Part shown: positions 49,706-58,581 of the stretch, piece by piece
Layout of the letters: each line of letters begins with the position of its first letter
Numbering within the stretch: position 1 is the first letter of the stretch
From: MWAR01 sp035388825
Lineage (GTDB): Bacteria; Muiribacteriota; Ozemobacteria; Ozemobacterales; Ozemobacteraceae
Direction of reading: 5' to 3'
Assembly (NCBI GenBank): GCA_035388825.1
Contig: DAOOQQ010000004.1
Span: forward strand, 1 to 64,000
DNA length: 64,000 nt
The notes under the pieces: generated by a model
Told to the model about the DNA's origin: nothing
Databases searched by the model: none
What the model saw: the letters and a program-made list of their open reading frames with translations, nothing else
Program-made: the position numbers and the translations under genes

Positions 49706-51310
49706 ATGGATGTAACGCAGTTTCTCGGATCGATGCCCATTGCCGGCCTCCGTGGCCTGGTGCCCCTCGTGGTTCCCGGGTTCGACGGAATGTCGGATGG
49801 GGAGCGGACTAGTGCGTTGCAAAATATCCTCGAGGCGTCGGATCTCGAGGCGCGGCGCGGCCCGGTCATCGACCAACTGCTGACCGAATGCGGTGTCGGT
49901 GAAGTCGTTCCCGGGGCGTATGCGCGGTTCAGGAGCCTCGTGCTCGATGCCGTGCGCTTCATGCTGCTGCGGCTCGACCGGCGCCGCCTGATCCCGGTCC
50001 TGGTCGGTCAGTTCCTGCTCCCGGCCGACGTGCCGACGGGAAAACGCCTCGCCGAACTGGCCCGCGCGCTTCCTGTGCTGCACAAACTCGGTCAGATGAT
50101 CGCGCGGAACGAGCATCTCGAGCCCGGTTTCCGGAACGCCCTGCGCGAACTCGAGTTCCGCCCCGGTGGGTATGACGCGGTCGGCCTCGTTGACTTCGCC
50201 GCCGCCGAGCTGGCACGGGCTCCGATCGGTGCCGAGATCTGCTGGAACGGGGAAATCCTTGCCGAGGCCAGTGTCGGAGCGGTCCTGCCCTTCGAATGGG
50301 TCGGCCTCGGCGGCGGTCCGGGCCGCCGGGGTGTCGCGAAGCTGGTGAAGCCCGAGGCGAAATCCCGTCTCGACCAGGATCTGCCGGCGCTCGATGCCCT
50401 CGCGACATGGCTCGACGGCCGCCGGAGCTTGTATGGCGATCTCGGCATCGATTACATCGGCGTGCTGCGCGAAGTGCGCGACGCCCTGGCCGCCGAAACC
50501 GATCCCACCTGCGAACAGCGTCACCTCCGCGAAGCCCGGGCCCAGTATGTCGGACTCCATGGCGTCCGCATCCCGAACGTGTTCCCGTTTTCCACGCCGA
50601 CGCTGACGGCCATGGAGCGCCTCGAGGGCGTTCCTCTCCCGGAAATTGAGGCCCCTGGCCCCATCCGGCGCGACCTCGCCGCGCGGACCTTCGGCGCGAT
50701 CGTCCTGCACCCCCTCCTGTCGGATGCAGCGACGACGCTGATCCACGGCGACCCGCACGCAGGGAATCTGCTCGCGATTCCGGGGCGAACCCCCGGCGCA
50801 TGGGAGATCGGCCTCATCGACTGGAGTCAGGCGGGCCGCCTGGATCGCCGTCAGAGAGCCGGCCTGAGAACCCTGATGCTCGGCTTCATGCTGGGGGAGC
50901 GCGGCGTCGTGCGCGGGGCATTGCGGGCGCTTCTCGCCGCGGCTGGCCCGGGGGCGGCGCTCGAAGCCCATCTGCGGACGGCGGTCGGCTCCCGGCCGAT
51001 CGGCCCGGGAGCGGCCTTCGAAGCGGCCCTCGATCTCATCGACCGGCTCGTGATCGACGGCTTCCGGTTTCCCCGAAGCCTGCTCCTGTTCAGGAAAGCC
51101 TGGTTCGCCCTGCGCGGTGTTCTGAAACAGCTCGACCCCGGCTTCGATCCGGGGATTTGTCTTGTCACGGCGATGGGCCGACGCCTCATCGGCGATCTTC
51201 CCCGGCGCCTGGTGCGAGGCTCACCGCTCGGCTGGATGGCACCCGCCGATGCGCCGTATATCTCGGATGCGGACCTGCTCCGGCTCGTTCTGAGCGCGCC
51301 GGCCGCCTGA
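49706..51310 (+). CDS. ABC1/UbiB (AarF) family atypical kinase
   Basis: A 534-residue member of the UbiB/ABC1 family, ancient protein-kinase-like ATPases linked to isoprenoid quinone or lipid metabolism. The family KxGQ motif appears as KLGQMIARNEHL. The Ala-rich loop is altered to AEASVGAVLPFE, a VAKLVKP strand carries the ATP-binding lysine, the catalytic loop is HGDPHAGNLL, and the metal motif is DWS instead of DFG. The two hydrophobic C-terminal helices common in UbiB are not obvious. No ubiquinone or menaquinone genes are adjacent. The ATG at 49706 lacks a Shine-Dalgarno sequence. Convergent with the Fn3 lipoprotein gene, 2 bases apart. Confidence 0.85.
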   Translation: MDVTQFLGSMPIAGLRGLVPLVVPGFDGMSDGERTSALQNILEASDLEARRGPVIDQLLTECGVGEVVPGAYARFRSLVLDAVRFMLLRLDRRRLIPVLVGQFLLPADVPTGKRLAELARALPVLHKLGQMIARNEHLEPGFRNALRELEFRPGGYDAVGLVDFAAAELARAPIGAEICWNGEILAEASVGAVLPFEWVGLGGGPGRRGVAKLVKPEAKSRLDQDLPALDALATWLDGRRSLYGDLGIDYIGVLREVRDALAAETDPTCEQRHLREARAQYVGLHGVRIPNVFPFSTPTLTAMERLEGVPLPEIEAPGPIRRDLAARTFGAIVLHPLLSDAATTLIHGDPHAGNLLAIPGRTPGAWEIGLIDWSQAGRLDRRQRAGLRTLMLGFMLGERGVVRGALRALLAAAGPGAALEAHLRTAVGSRPIGPGAAFEAALDLIDRLVIDGFRFPRSLLLFRKAWFALRGVLKQLDPGFDPGICLVTAMGRRLIGDLPRRLVRGSPLGWMAPADAPYISDADLLRLVLSAPAA

Positions 51311-51312
51311 TC

Positions 51313-51960
51313 TCAGGGCTGGGTGTCGGGAGCGGGGGCCGTCGTGAACGCGTAATCCTTCGACAGCGTTCCGGTCGTCTCGAGGCCGTGACGGCTCGCG
51401 ACGATCCGGAAATGATACGTGGTGTCGGGCCGCAGGTCATACAACTGCATCCGGTGCCGGATCTTGAGCTCGGTGTCCGTATAGGTGGAAAACCCGTACC
51501 GCGTGTCGGTGCCATACTCGATCCGCCCGTCCGCCTCGATGTCGCTCAGCCATTCCACCGTCGCCGTGTCGTGGTCGACGAGGGGCACGGATACCGAAAC
51601 GACCTGAGGAAGCGGCACGAGGCGGATGTCGAGCAGGCTCACCGTCATGTTGTCCTCGATGCTCACCGACCGGGAAATCAGGCTCAGGTTCCCGTCCGCC
51701 GTCTTCAACAGCACGCTGTAAGCTCCGGGCTTCACCGATGCCGCATACCGCCCCTCGGCATCGACGGCTGCTTCCTGCGTCGAACCGTCGGCACCCCGGA
51801 TCAGGACGACGCTTCCCAGGGAAGCGGGCACGGTACCGGTCAACAGGCCGGCGGCGGTTCTCGCGTCCCCGCTTCCGCTCGTGCCTCCGCAGCCGGAGAT
51901 GAGCGCCGTCAGGCCGATCAGCACCGCAACCTGGATGAACACGCGTCTGAAGATATCCAT
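51313..51960 (-). CDS. lipoprotein with carboxypeptidase-regulatory-like and fibronectin III domains
   Basis: A 215-residue protein with a lipobox ISGC (Cys about residue 24), so it is lipid-anchored. Residues about 38-110 look like a prealbumin-type beta-sandwich (GLLTGTVPAS, AEGRYAASVKPGAYSVLL), as in carboxypeptidase-regulatory domains. Residues about 118-208 form a fibronectin type III domain (ATVEWLSD, YGTDTRYGF, YDLRPDTTYHFRI). ATG 51960 is preferred over a GTG 6 bases upstream because GAGG has correct spacing. It is the last gene of the envelope cluster, 15 bases after the FecR-like gene, and is probably a surface or periplasmic structural partner. Confidence 0.82.
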   Translation of the reverse strand: MDIFRRVFIQVAVLIGLTALISGCGGTSGSGDARTAAGLLTGTVPASLGSVVLIRGADGSTQEAAVDAEGRYAASVKPGAYSVLLKTADGNLSLISRSVSIEDNMTVSLLDIRLVPLPQVVSVSVPLVDHDTATVEWLSDIEADGRIEYGTDTRYGFSTYTDTELKIRHRMQLYDLRPDTTYHFRIVASRHGLETTGTLSKDYAFTTAPAPDTQP

Positions 51961-51975
51961 GCGCACCTCGGACGT

Positions 51976-53700
51976 CTAATACCGCTGGCCGGTCGGGGCG
52001 ATCTCGACCCGTGTGGCCGTCAGCGTCCCATACCCGTTCTTCGAAATTTCCATGTCATATGTTCCGGCTGGTATATTATATATGATATATTCACCCATGC
52101 CGTCCGTCACGGTCTTCACTCCGCGCTGCCGGATTTTCACCGTCGCTCCGACGATGGGCGCTCCGCTCCGTTCGTCCGTCACCCGGCCGCGCAGGATACC
52201 CAACCGAAGATCGACCGCGACCTTCAGCCGCTGGAAGAACAGCCCCTTCGCCTTCGACCGGATCCGCCACTCGCCGTCCTCGAAGGCCAGCGTCATCAGC
52301 TCCGAGCCGGTGTCCTCGTACCGCCAGCGCCAGTTCCCCGTCAGGGCCGAGAGCCGGTAGTTCATGTTCACCAGCACCTGCTCCCCCTTGAACTTGAACG
52401 TGTGGGGATGCAGGATCAGCCGGATGTCGCGGTAGTCCCGCAGCGAGTCGTCGAACATCTTCACGAAGTCGAACCAGGTGTTGCCGAACCAGTCCTTGTA
52501 CTCCCGGGAAATATGGTCGCGCAGATAGATGTTGTCCCGTCTTGCCATCGCCATCGACAGCCGCTGCAGAAACGCCCGGATCTCGTCGATTTTGCGATGC
52601 CGGTTGTAGATGACGAACCGCTCGTGGAAGATCCGGTCGCGCCGGCCGATCGAGTCGATGGCATGGATCGTCGCGAACAGCTCCGGGAATGTCGGGGTCG
52701 GGATCTTCACCTCGAAGAAGCCGTCGCGGCCCTCGCGCAGCGCGTAGACGAGGTCCTTGTTGATATACAGCTCGAACCGGTCGGTGGGCCGGGGGTAGGG
52801 GGTCAGCTTGAGTTTCAGGTGAAGCTGCCTGGGAGCCGCATCCGCGCCCGGATCGATGATCCGGTACCCGTCCTGATCCGTTTCCATCGTGCCCACGAAC
52901 CGGTCGTTGATCAGCACCGAGTCCACCCGGTAGCCGATCTCGGTCGACAGCCGCCGATGGAGGGTGTCGAAGTTTCGGAGCCAGGTGTTGAACCGGCGCC
53001 AGTCGTCATACTCGCGACGGACATCATACGCGGTCAGGGGGGTGACGACTCCCTGGGCATCCACGTCGACGCCGTATCCTTCGGGGATATCGGTCGCTGT
53101 GTTCGCCCCGGTCGGCCGGAACGGGGCTTTCCCCTTCAGCGCCCGCACGATATCGCGTTTCTCGTTCGACAGGTATACGGCTTCGCCGGTCGTCACCGCG
53201 AGATTGCCGTGCCGGCCCTCGATCTCGACGCTCTGGGAGTCCCGTGCCGCGACGAACAGGGCCGCCTCGTGCACCCGGACGGCAAGTCGCGGCACCGAGC
53301 CGGCAGGCCGGATCGAGAACCGCACGCCCGAGCCTGGCTTGATCAGCAGCAGGTTGTCCGTCGACCAGGCCACCACCGCGTAACCGCGCGGGCCGGTCCG
53401 GATCCCGTCCCCGTCGATGAACACCTGGCGCTGCGCGACCCGCTTCCAGTCGGCCTGATCGGCATGGCTGAAGTAGACGGGGCCGTCGCTGAACACCAGG
53501 ACGAGCTGGTCCCGCACATACCCGTCCGTGCTCACCGACGCCGCCAGATCGGGGTTCTCCGCCGCGAGAGCCGCCGGCACCTGGCCGGACAGCGCCGCCA
53601 GGACGACCGCGAGCAGCACCGTGAGCCGGGCGGCAACGCGGCCGTTCCGACCTGTTCCCTGCGACAAAAAATGGTTGAATATAGTAAGCAAAATATTCAT
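51976..53700 (-). CDS. secreted FecR-domain protein with C-terminal carboxypeptidase-regulatory-like domain
   Basis: A 574-residue exported protein (signal core about residues 24-42, cleavage near ALAAE). Residues about 55-185 show a FecR-type beta-sandwich (VFSDGPVYFS, FIDGDGIRTGPRGYAVVAW, LLLIKPGSGVRFSI). A long helical-beta middle part of unknown fold (about 215-480) follows, then a C-terminal domain of about 70 residues (GILRGRVTDERSGAPIVGA and YIIYNIPAGTYDMEISKNGY) of the carboxypeptidase-regulatory type. The ATG overlaps the stop of the beta-barrel gene by one base (TGATG), so the two are coupled. It probably binds glycan or partner proteins in the periplasm or outer membrane. There is no sigma factor nearby, so it is not a classical FecR regulator. 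Confidence 0.78.
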   Translation of the reverse strand: MNILLTIFNHFLSQGTGRNGRVAARLTVLLAVVLAALSGQVPAALAAENPDLAASVSTDGYVRDQLVLVFSDGPVYFSHADQADWKRVAQRQVFIDGDGIRTGPRGYAVVAWSTDNLLLIKPGSGVRFSIRPAGSVPRLAVRVHEAALFVAARDSQSVEIEGRHGNLAVTTGEAVYLSNEKRDIVRALKGKAPFRPTGANTATDIPEGYGVDVDAQGVVTPLTAYDVRREYDDWRRFNTWLRNFDTLHRRLSTEIGYRVDSVLINDRFVGTMETDQDGYRIIDPGADAAPRQLHLKLKLTPYPRPTDRFELYINKDLVYALREGRDGFFEVKIPTPTFPELFATIHAIDSIGRRDRIFHERFVIYNRHRKIDEIRAFLQRLSMAMARRDNIYLRDHISREYKDWFGNTWFDFVKMFDDSLRDYRDIRLILHPHTFKFKGEQVLVNMNYRLSALTGNWRWRYEDTGSELMTLAFEDGEWRIRSKAKGLFFQRLKVAVDLRLGILRGRVTDERSGAPIVGATVKIRQRGVKTVTDGMGEYIIYNIPAGTYDMEISKNGYGTLTATRVEIAPTGQRY

Positions 53701-55619
53701 CAGAACGACCTCAGATACCGCAACCGCGCCGAGTAGTCGGCATACTCCAGGCCCGCCGTCCCGAACGTGTTGTTCGAGCCCTCGAAACTGAGGATCAGCC
53801 GGGCCATGTTGTTGTACTCCTTCGTCAGCGCGAGATTGACGCGGTCGTGCGTCGAATCCACCGCCGAACGGCCGGGGTCGAGCCGCTCGTGCGTGTAATC
53901 GAGGTTCATCGAGACGTCCTCGTGGAACTGGGACCGGCCGCCCAGGCCATACACCTGCGTCACATCGCTGCCGCCGAGCCGCTTGTAGTCGAGCTGCTCC
54001 CGGCTGACCAGCCCGTACAGCTGGCGCATCGCGTCGTATTCCCAGGTGAGCCGGACGTCGTATTTGTTGATGTCGCGATCGTTCGCGTTCGCGATCTTGT
54101 CCTTGTCGATCGTCGAGCTGAGGGCCGCGAAGTAGCGCAGCGCGCCGGCTTTGTGGTTCAGCTCCAGCCACAGCAGGTCCCGGTACCGGTCGACGAAGGA
54201 GCCGTTGTCGGAATACTCGCGCAGCGGCTGGAAATACAGGTCCACGCGCAGATCCCGGTAGTAGTCGCTCGGCTTGAGCGTGATCTGGAACTCGGGCTGG
54301 TCGCGCACCAGCGTCGCGCGCTTGTAATTGGCGAGGTTGTCCCGCGAGGAGCGGCTGCCGAACCGGGTCGAGACATACCGGTTCAGCTCGTAGAACACCC
54401 GTCCGTAGTAGGCCCGCTCGTCCCGCGGCCCCTCGCCGATCGCGCTCAGAAAATCGGTGTCGCCGGCCTCGACCCCGGCCTCGACCCTGTAGTTTTCGCG
54501 GCCGTACGAAGCCGAGGCGCGATACGCCTCGCCCTTCTGGTTGCCGGCCTCGTCACGCCGGTCGTAATCCGTGTTGCTGCCGGCATACTCGCCGCTCACG
54601 TAGATGTTCTCGGTCGGCCGCAGACCGACGTCGAACGAGTAGACGCGGTTCGCCATCGTCGGCAGATCCTGATCCGATCCCGGGCTCTCGTGCACGTCTT
54701 TCGTCGAGACGGCGTTGAGACCGAACACGGCCGACTCGTCGGAGCTGTGCTCGAGCCGCACGCCGCCGATGAACCGCGGGTTCTTCAGGTCATCCTTCTC
54801 GACGGCCCGGTACCCCGTGAAGCCGCGCACCTCGGTGTTGTCGAACTTCTGCACGCCGTAAAAGCCCATCACCTGCTGCGTCATCGAGTAGTTCGAGAAC
54901 TCGGGATACGAGTGGCCGAACGCGAGCAGCGAGCGAGGCGTGCGCGATTCGAGCGTCAGTTGGTTCAGCGTGAACCCGTCCCGGTAAGCCCGCTTGTCGT
55001 TCGTATGCGTCGTGTCGGCCACCAGCGACAGCGAGTCGCCGTTGTGCCGCGTGGTGAACAGCTCATACCGCAGGTTCTGCTCGTAGAACGTTCCCCGGTC
55101 GAGACTCGAGTTGAACTTGGCCTTGTCGACCGCGTTGGCGTAGAAACTCGTATCGGTATACAGGTTGGAGTGGAAGACGAGCTGGTCCTCGCGCTCGTTC
55201 AGATCCGTGTAGCCGGGCGGCAGCCGGTCGATCACGGGAAGGCTCGTTCCCGTTTCGGGGGGCCGGACGGTCGAGGCCGGGAAGAACGGCAGCCGGTGCG
55301 AGCCGTACAGCGCATCGCCGCGTCCGTCGGCCGGCATCGGCGGCAGATCGTTCGCGGCCGTTTCCGGCAGGGAACGGCCCTGCTGGAGTTCGGGAATGTT
55401 GCGCGGGTTGAAGTTCGTGAACACGCCCGGCAGCACCGACGGGGCCGACAGCGGCTCCTTGACGAGCGTGTCGTCGCGTCGCCAGGTGTCGATGCTGCTT
55501 CCCGAGAAGCCCGAGCCCAGGAAAAAGACGGACACCGCCAGAGCGCCCAGGAGCGTTCTGGCGATGAGCGGATTTCGCGGGGGGGTGTGTCCCGGTCGTG
55601 TCGGCGGTGGGCGTTGCAT
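53700..55619 (-). CDS. predicted outer-membrane beta-barrel protein, function unknown
   Basis: A 639-residue protein with an N-terminal hydrophobic signal (about 18-38). From residue about 140 to the end it is built of alternating polar/aromatic strands with short turns (for example RVYSFDVGLRPTENIYVSGE, RAYYGRVFYELNRYVSTRFG) and ends in a phenylalanine (RYLRSF), the usual last residue recognised by the barrel assembly machinery. The central region repeats roughly every 40 residues. No porin or transporter family is recognised. The ATG at 55619 has only a distant GGAGGG, so the true start is uncertain. It is coupled by TGATG to the FecR-like gene and 32 bases after the M23 peptidase gene. Confidence 0.7.
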   Translation of the reverse strand: MQRPPPTRPGHTPPRNPLIARTLLGALAVSVFFLGSGFSGSSIDTWRRDDTLVKEPLSAPSVLPGVFTNFNPRNIPELQQGRSLPETAANDLPPMPADGRGDALYGSHRLPFFPASTVRPPETGTSLPVIDRLPPGYTDLNEREDQLVFHSNLYTDTSFYANAVDKAKFNSSLDRGTFYEQNLRYELFTTRHNGDSLSLVADTTHTNDKRAYRDGFTLNQLTLESRTPRSLLAFGHSYPEFSNYSMTQQVMGFYGVQKFDNTEVRGFTGYRAVEKDDLKNPRFIGGVRLEHSSDESAVFGLNAVSTKDVHESPGSDQDLPTMANRVYSFDVGLRPTENIYVSGEYAGSNTDYDRRDEAGNQKGEAYRASASYGRENYRVEAGVEAGDTDFLSAIGEGPRDERAYYGRVFYELNRYVSTRFGSRSSRDNLANYKRATLVRDQPEFQITLKPSDYYRDLRVDLYFQPLREYSDNGSFVDRYRDLLWLELNHKAGALRYFAALSSTIDKDKIANANDRDINKYDVRLTWEYDAMRQLYGLVSREQLDYKRLGGSDVTQVYGLGGRSQFHEDVSMNLDYTHERLDPGRSAVDSTHDRVNLALTKEYNNMARLILSFEGSNNTFGTAGLEYADYSARLRYLRSF

Positions 55620-55651
55620 TTCGGCTCGAGCGGCGGCTCGCCCTCCCTTGG

Positions 55652-57352
55652 TCAGCGCCCGAAGATCATGGGCGACGGATTGATCGTGCGGCCGTTGCGG
55701 CGAACCTCGAAATGCAGGTGGTTGCCCGTGGCTACGCCCGTGGCACCGACCCCGGCGATCGTCTGGCCGGTCCGGACCGTCTGGCCGCGCTTCACGCGGA
55801 TCGAGCTGCAGTGGCCGTAGCGGGTCGAGAGGCCGTTCGGATGGCGGATCACGACGAGCTTGCCGTAGCCCGAGAGCCAGCCGGCATACACGACCGTGCC
55901 GCCCATGGCCGCCGAGATCGCGGTGCCGCGCGGGGCCGAGATGTCGACGCCGGCGTGGAACAGCCGCTTGCGATAGACGGGATGTTTGCGCCAGCCGTAG
56001 CTGTCCGACAGGCGGCCGCGCACCGGCAGGACCATCCGGGTGCTGACGTCGGCCTTGCGGGAAGTGACCTGCATGACGCGGTAATACTTCTTGTTCACCG
56101 GCACGTTCACCTGCTGCCCGACCTTGAGATTCGAGCTGCTCTGCGGGTTCTGCTGGAGAATGTCGGAGATCGAGGTCTTGTACTGGCGGGCGATCGTCGA
56201 GAGGTTTTCCCCGTTCTTCACCGTGTGGGCGACGAGGCGGGTGTCGGCATCGAGGGCCGGCTTCTGGGGCTTGGGGGCTTCCTGAACCACCGGCTTCGCC
56301 GCCTGGGCGACCTGGATCGTCGGGGTTTCGGGAACCGCGGCGGTCTTGGGGGTGAGGGCCGGAGCGATTGGCTTCGCGGCCGGCGCCATCGCGACGACGG
56401 GGCGGATCATCGAGTTCTGCTGGGCCGCGGCTTTCGCTTCGATCGCCTTGGCGATGGAAGGCAGAAGCTCGATGGCGGGAGCCTGGGGAGCGGCTTTGGG
56501 GGCGGCAGCCCTGGGAGCGGTGGGAGCTGCCTGGATGGCTGCTGCCGGAGCCGGCTTGGCGGCCGCGTCGCTCTGGACGATCGTCAGATTCGGCTTGTCA
56601 GGGGTGGCGGCCGCGATCTGCAGAGTGGGGCCCTTCACCAGGGCGAGATTCGCGGTCGGCTTGTCGATCTTGATCAGGGGCGGCGCGATCACGGGCTCGA
56701 CGGTGGAGCGGGCGATCGTCAGTTCCTGCTTGGGCTTCATCGGGATGTAGATCTTCTGGTCCTCGATCAGGACATGGTTCTTCAGGTTGTTCTCGCGGAT
56801 GATCTCGGGAATCGAAGAGTTGAAGCGGCTCGCGATCTTGTTGAGGGAGTCGCCGGCCCGGACCTTGTAGGCCAGGCGGTTGTCCATCATCGGGACGCGC
56901 AGCTTCTGACCGACCTTGATGTTGCCGGTCGTGAGACCGTTGCCCTGGGCCAGGACCGCGGATTTCGTGTCGAACATCTCGGCGATGGCTTTCAGGGAGT
57001 CGCCCTTCTTCACCGTATACTCGATCCACGTGTCGAAGGCCGGAACCGCCTTGCTTGCCGGAGCCGGAACGCCGGCAACGGGCTTGACTCCCCGGGCGGC
57101 GGCAGCACGCAGCTCGGCCGTCTGGGCGATCTGGGCCACTTGGGACAGGGTGGCGGGAACGGCGCCGTGCCGGGCTTCGGCCTGCTGGAAGCGGGAAACG
57201 AACGCGTTGTTGCGGAAACGGCCTTCGACCTCGAAAGCGACGTCGTCACCCTTGCTCAGATACCGGTCGATCGCGATGGCCGAGGTCTCCAGCGTGACGA
57301 TCGAGAGCAGGACGAGGATCGAGTAGTGTCGAGCTCTGAGTTTATTCCACAC
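55652..57352 (-). CDS. M23 metallopeptidase with three LysM domains (murein endopeptidase)
   Basis: A 566-residue envelope protein. A membrane segment near the N-terminus (about 11-30) acts as anchor or signal. Three LysM peptidoglycan-binding modules follow (EYTVKKGDSLKAIAEMF, YKVRAGDSLNKIASRF and HTVKNGENLSTIARQY), the first two adjacent and the third after a long Ala/Pro/Lys-rich linker. The C-terminal peptidase has the zinc motif HAGVD and HLHFE, so it should cleave peptide cross-links. GTG 57352 with AGGAG 8 bases upstream is preferred over an ATG 117 bases earlier, whose extension is Arg-rich and atypical. It is the first gene of the envelope cluster, after a strong terminator. Confidence 0.9.
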   Translation of the reverse strand: MWNKLRARHYSILVLLSIVTLETSAIAIDRYLSKGDDVAFEVEGRFRNNAFVSRFQQAEARHGAVPATLSQVAQIAQTAELRAAAARGVKPVAGVPAPASKAVPAFDTWIEYTVKKGDSLKAIAEMFDTKSAVLAQGNGLTTGNIKVGQKLRVPMMDNRLAYKVRAGDSLNKIASRFNSSIPEIIRENNLKNHVLIEDQKIYIPMKPKQELTIARSTVEPVIAPPLIKIDKPTANLALVKGPTLQIAAATPDKPNLTIVQSDAAAKPAPAAAIQAAPTAPRAAAPKAAPQAPAIELLPSIAKAIEAKAAAQQNSMIRPVVAMAPAAKPIAPALTPKTAAVPETPTIQVAQAAKPVVQEAPKPQKPALDADTRLVAHTVKNGENLSTIARQYKTSISDILQQNPQSSSNLKVGQQVNVPVNKKYYRVMQVTSRKADVSTRMVLPVRGRLSDSYGWRKHPVYRKRLFHAGVDISAPRGTAISAAMGGTVVYAGWLSGYGKLVVIRHPNGLSTRYGHCSSIRVKRGQTVRTGQTIAGVGATGVATGNHLHFEVRRNGRTINPSPMIFGR

Positions 57353-57525
57353 GGGGCGCGCTCCTTGCTTTGGTTTCCCGCGACGCCGCCGGTATTCCGG
57401 CCCTTCCTTCCATCTCCGACGTCCCTGTCGGCTCTGGAACGAAGAAAATCGCTGTCGCTGTATTTTCATCGGCAGAGATGCGCCGGTTCTTGAGGATGAT
57501 TTTCGGAAGGCGGGTGTTGATCCCG

Positions 57526-57561
57526 TGAAAAAACGAGCCCGCCCATGCGTGATGGGCGGGC
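57526..57561 (-). terminator. rho-independent terminator after the ATPase-operon tail
   Basis: A perfect 10-base stem (GCCCGCCCAT at 57537-57546 with ATGGGCGGGC at 57552-57561) and 5-base loop are followed on the minus strand by TCGTTTTTTC. It ends transcription of the N-ATPase run and the beta-propeller-like gene and separates them from the M23 gene. Confidence 0.88.
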
Positions 57562-57592
57562 GTGAACCTCGTGGAGGGAGGGAATCAGGGGG

Positions 57593-58528
57593 TCATTGAA
57601 TCAGATCGAACCGCGCGAAGACCACCTTGCTCGTGTGCAGCGGCGACAGGTTCAGCCACGCGGACCGGTCGGCGACCACCCCCGCGCGTTGCGCGAACAG
57701 CAGCCCGCCCGGCGTGGGAATCGTCTCGAACGGCGTGACCCGCCCGTCCGCCTCGATCGCAAACAGCATCCGGGCCAGGGGCTCGCGCGAGGCATACCCG
57801 CAGGCCACGGCTCTGCCGTCCGGCAGGAACCCGAGCAGACGCGCCCCGTCCAGGGCCGGGCCGGAAGCGATCAGTTCGGTGACCCGGCCGTTCCGGTCGA
57901 TTCGGGTGAAGCGGCTGTAGCAGTCCGCGTCGTCGAGCCCGAGAAAACAGACATTGCCGTTGGCATCGGCGGCAATACCCAGGGAGGTCGGCCACGTGGC
58001 GTTCTTCAGGGGGGTGCCGTCGAAGCCATACCAGTACAGGCGCGATGTGGCGTAGTCCGCCACGACCAGGCTGTCCTCGAGGGCGATCAGACCGTCGATC
58101 TGAATGGGATGCCCATCCTGGGGAGGCAGCCGGAACTGCTCCTCGACAGCTTCTCCGATGATGATCGAGGCCGTGCGGGTGTTCGATTCGATCGTCCAGA
58201 GCCGCCCGTCGGGCAGCGCGGCAAGATCCGTGTAGCTGCCGGCCGGAAGACCGACGGTCGCCGTCACCTTGCCCTCGGTATCCAGTTTGACGATGCGCGC
58301 GTTGACGCTGTCGAGAACCGCCAGGCCGCCGGGAATGGCCTGGAGCGAGGCTGGTCCGACGACCGGGCCGTCCGAGGCGATCCGGGCCGAGACGCCGAAC
58401 TCCGCTTCCCCCGTTCCCTCCTGGAACTCCGCGATCTGGGCCGGTTCGGCCAGTCCCGTGCCGGCAAACGCCAGAAATGCCGCGATGCCCGTGAGGATGC
58501 CGGATCTCCGGAGAAAACGCGTCATCAT
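57593..58528 (-). CDS. secreted NHL/beta-propeller-like protein
   Basis: A 311-residue protein with a signal peptide (core about 10-25, cleavage near GLAEP). It consists of repeated four-strand-like blocks with a periodicity of about 40-45 residues (for example SLQAIPGGLAVLDSVNARIVKLD, DLAALPDGRLWTIES, GLIALEDSLVVADYATSRLYWYG, SLGIAADANGNVCFLG), as in NHL or SMP-30-like propellers. The function is unknown. ATG 58528 follows GGGAGG by 7 bases. It lies 53 bases after the gamma subunit gene, before a strong terminator, so it is probably co-transcribed with the ATPase although unrelated in role. Confidence 0.7.
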   Translation of the reverse strand: MMTRFLRRSGILTGIAAFLAFAGTGLAEPAQIAEFQEGTGEAEFGVSARIASDGPVVGPASLQAIPGGLAVLDSVNARIVKLDTEGKVTATVGLPAGSYTDLAALPDGRLWTIESNTRTASIIIGEAVEEQFRLPPQDGHPIQIDGLIALEDSLVVADYATSRLYWYGFDGTPLKNATWPTSLGIAADANGNVCFLGLDDADCYSRFTRIDRNGRVTELIASGPALDGARLLGFLPDGRAVACGYASREPLARMLFAIEADGRVTPFETIPTPGGLLFAQRAGVVADRSAWLNLSPLHTSKVVFARFDLIQ

Positions 58529-58581
58529 GCCTCGACCTCCCGATGGATTCAGGGTGATGATACAACCTCCGGCCATGCGGA

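Noticed and set aside
49661..53680. A shared CAAAAAATGGTTG word at about 49661 and 53665 as a possible attachment-site pair
   Set aside because: The match is only 13 bases, one copy lies in the coding start of the FecR-like gene, and there is no integrase or composition break between them.
53701..54171. An upstream extension of the FecR-like protein by 157 residues
   Set aside because: It overlaps the end of the beta-barrel gene and reads as Arg/Gly-rich shadow sequence; the true signal peptide begins at the ATG at 53700.
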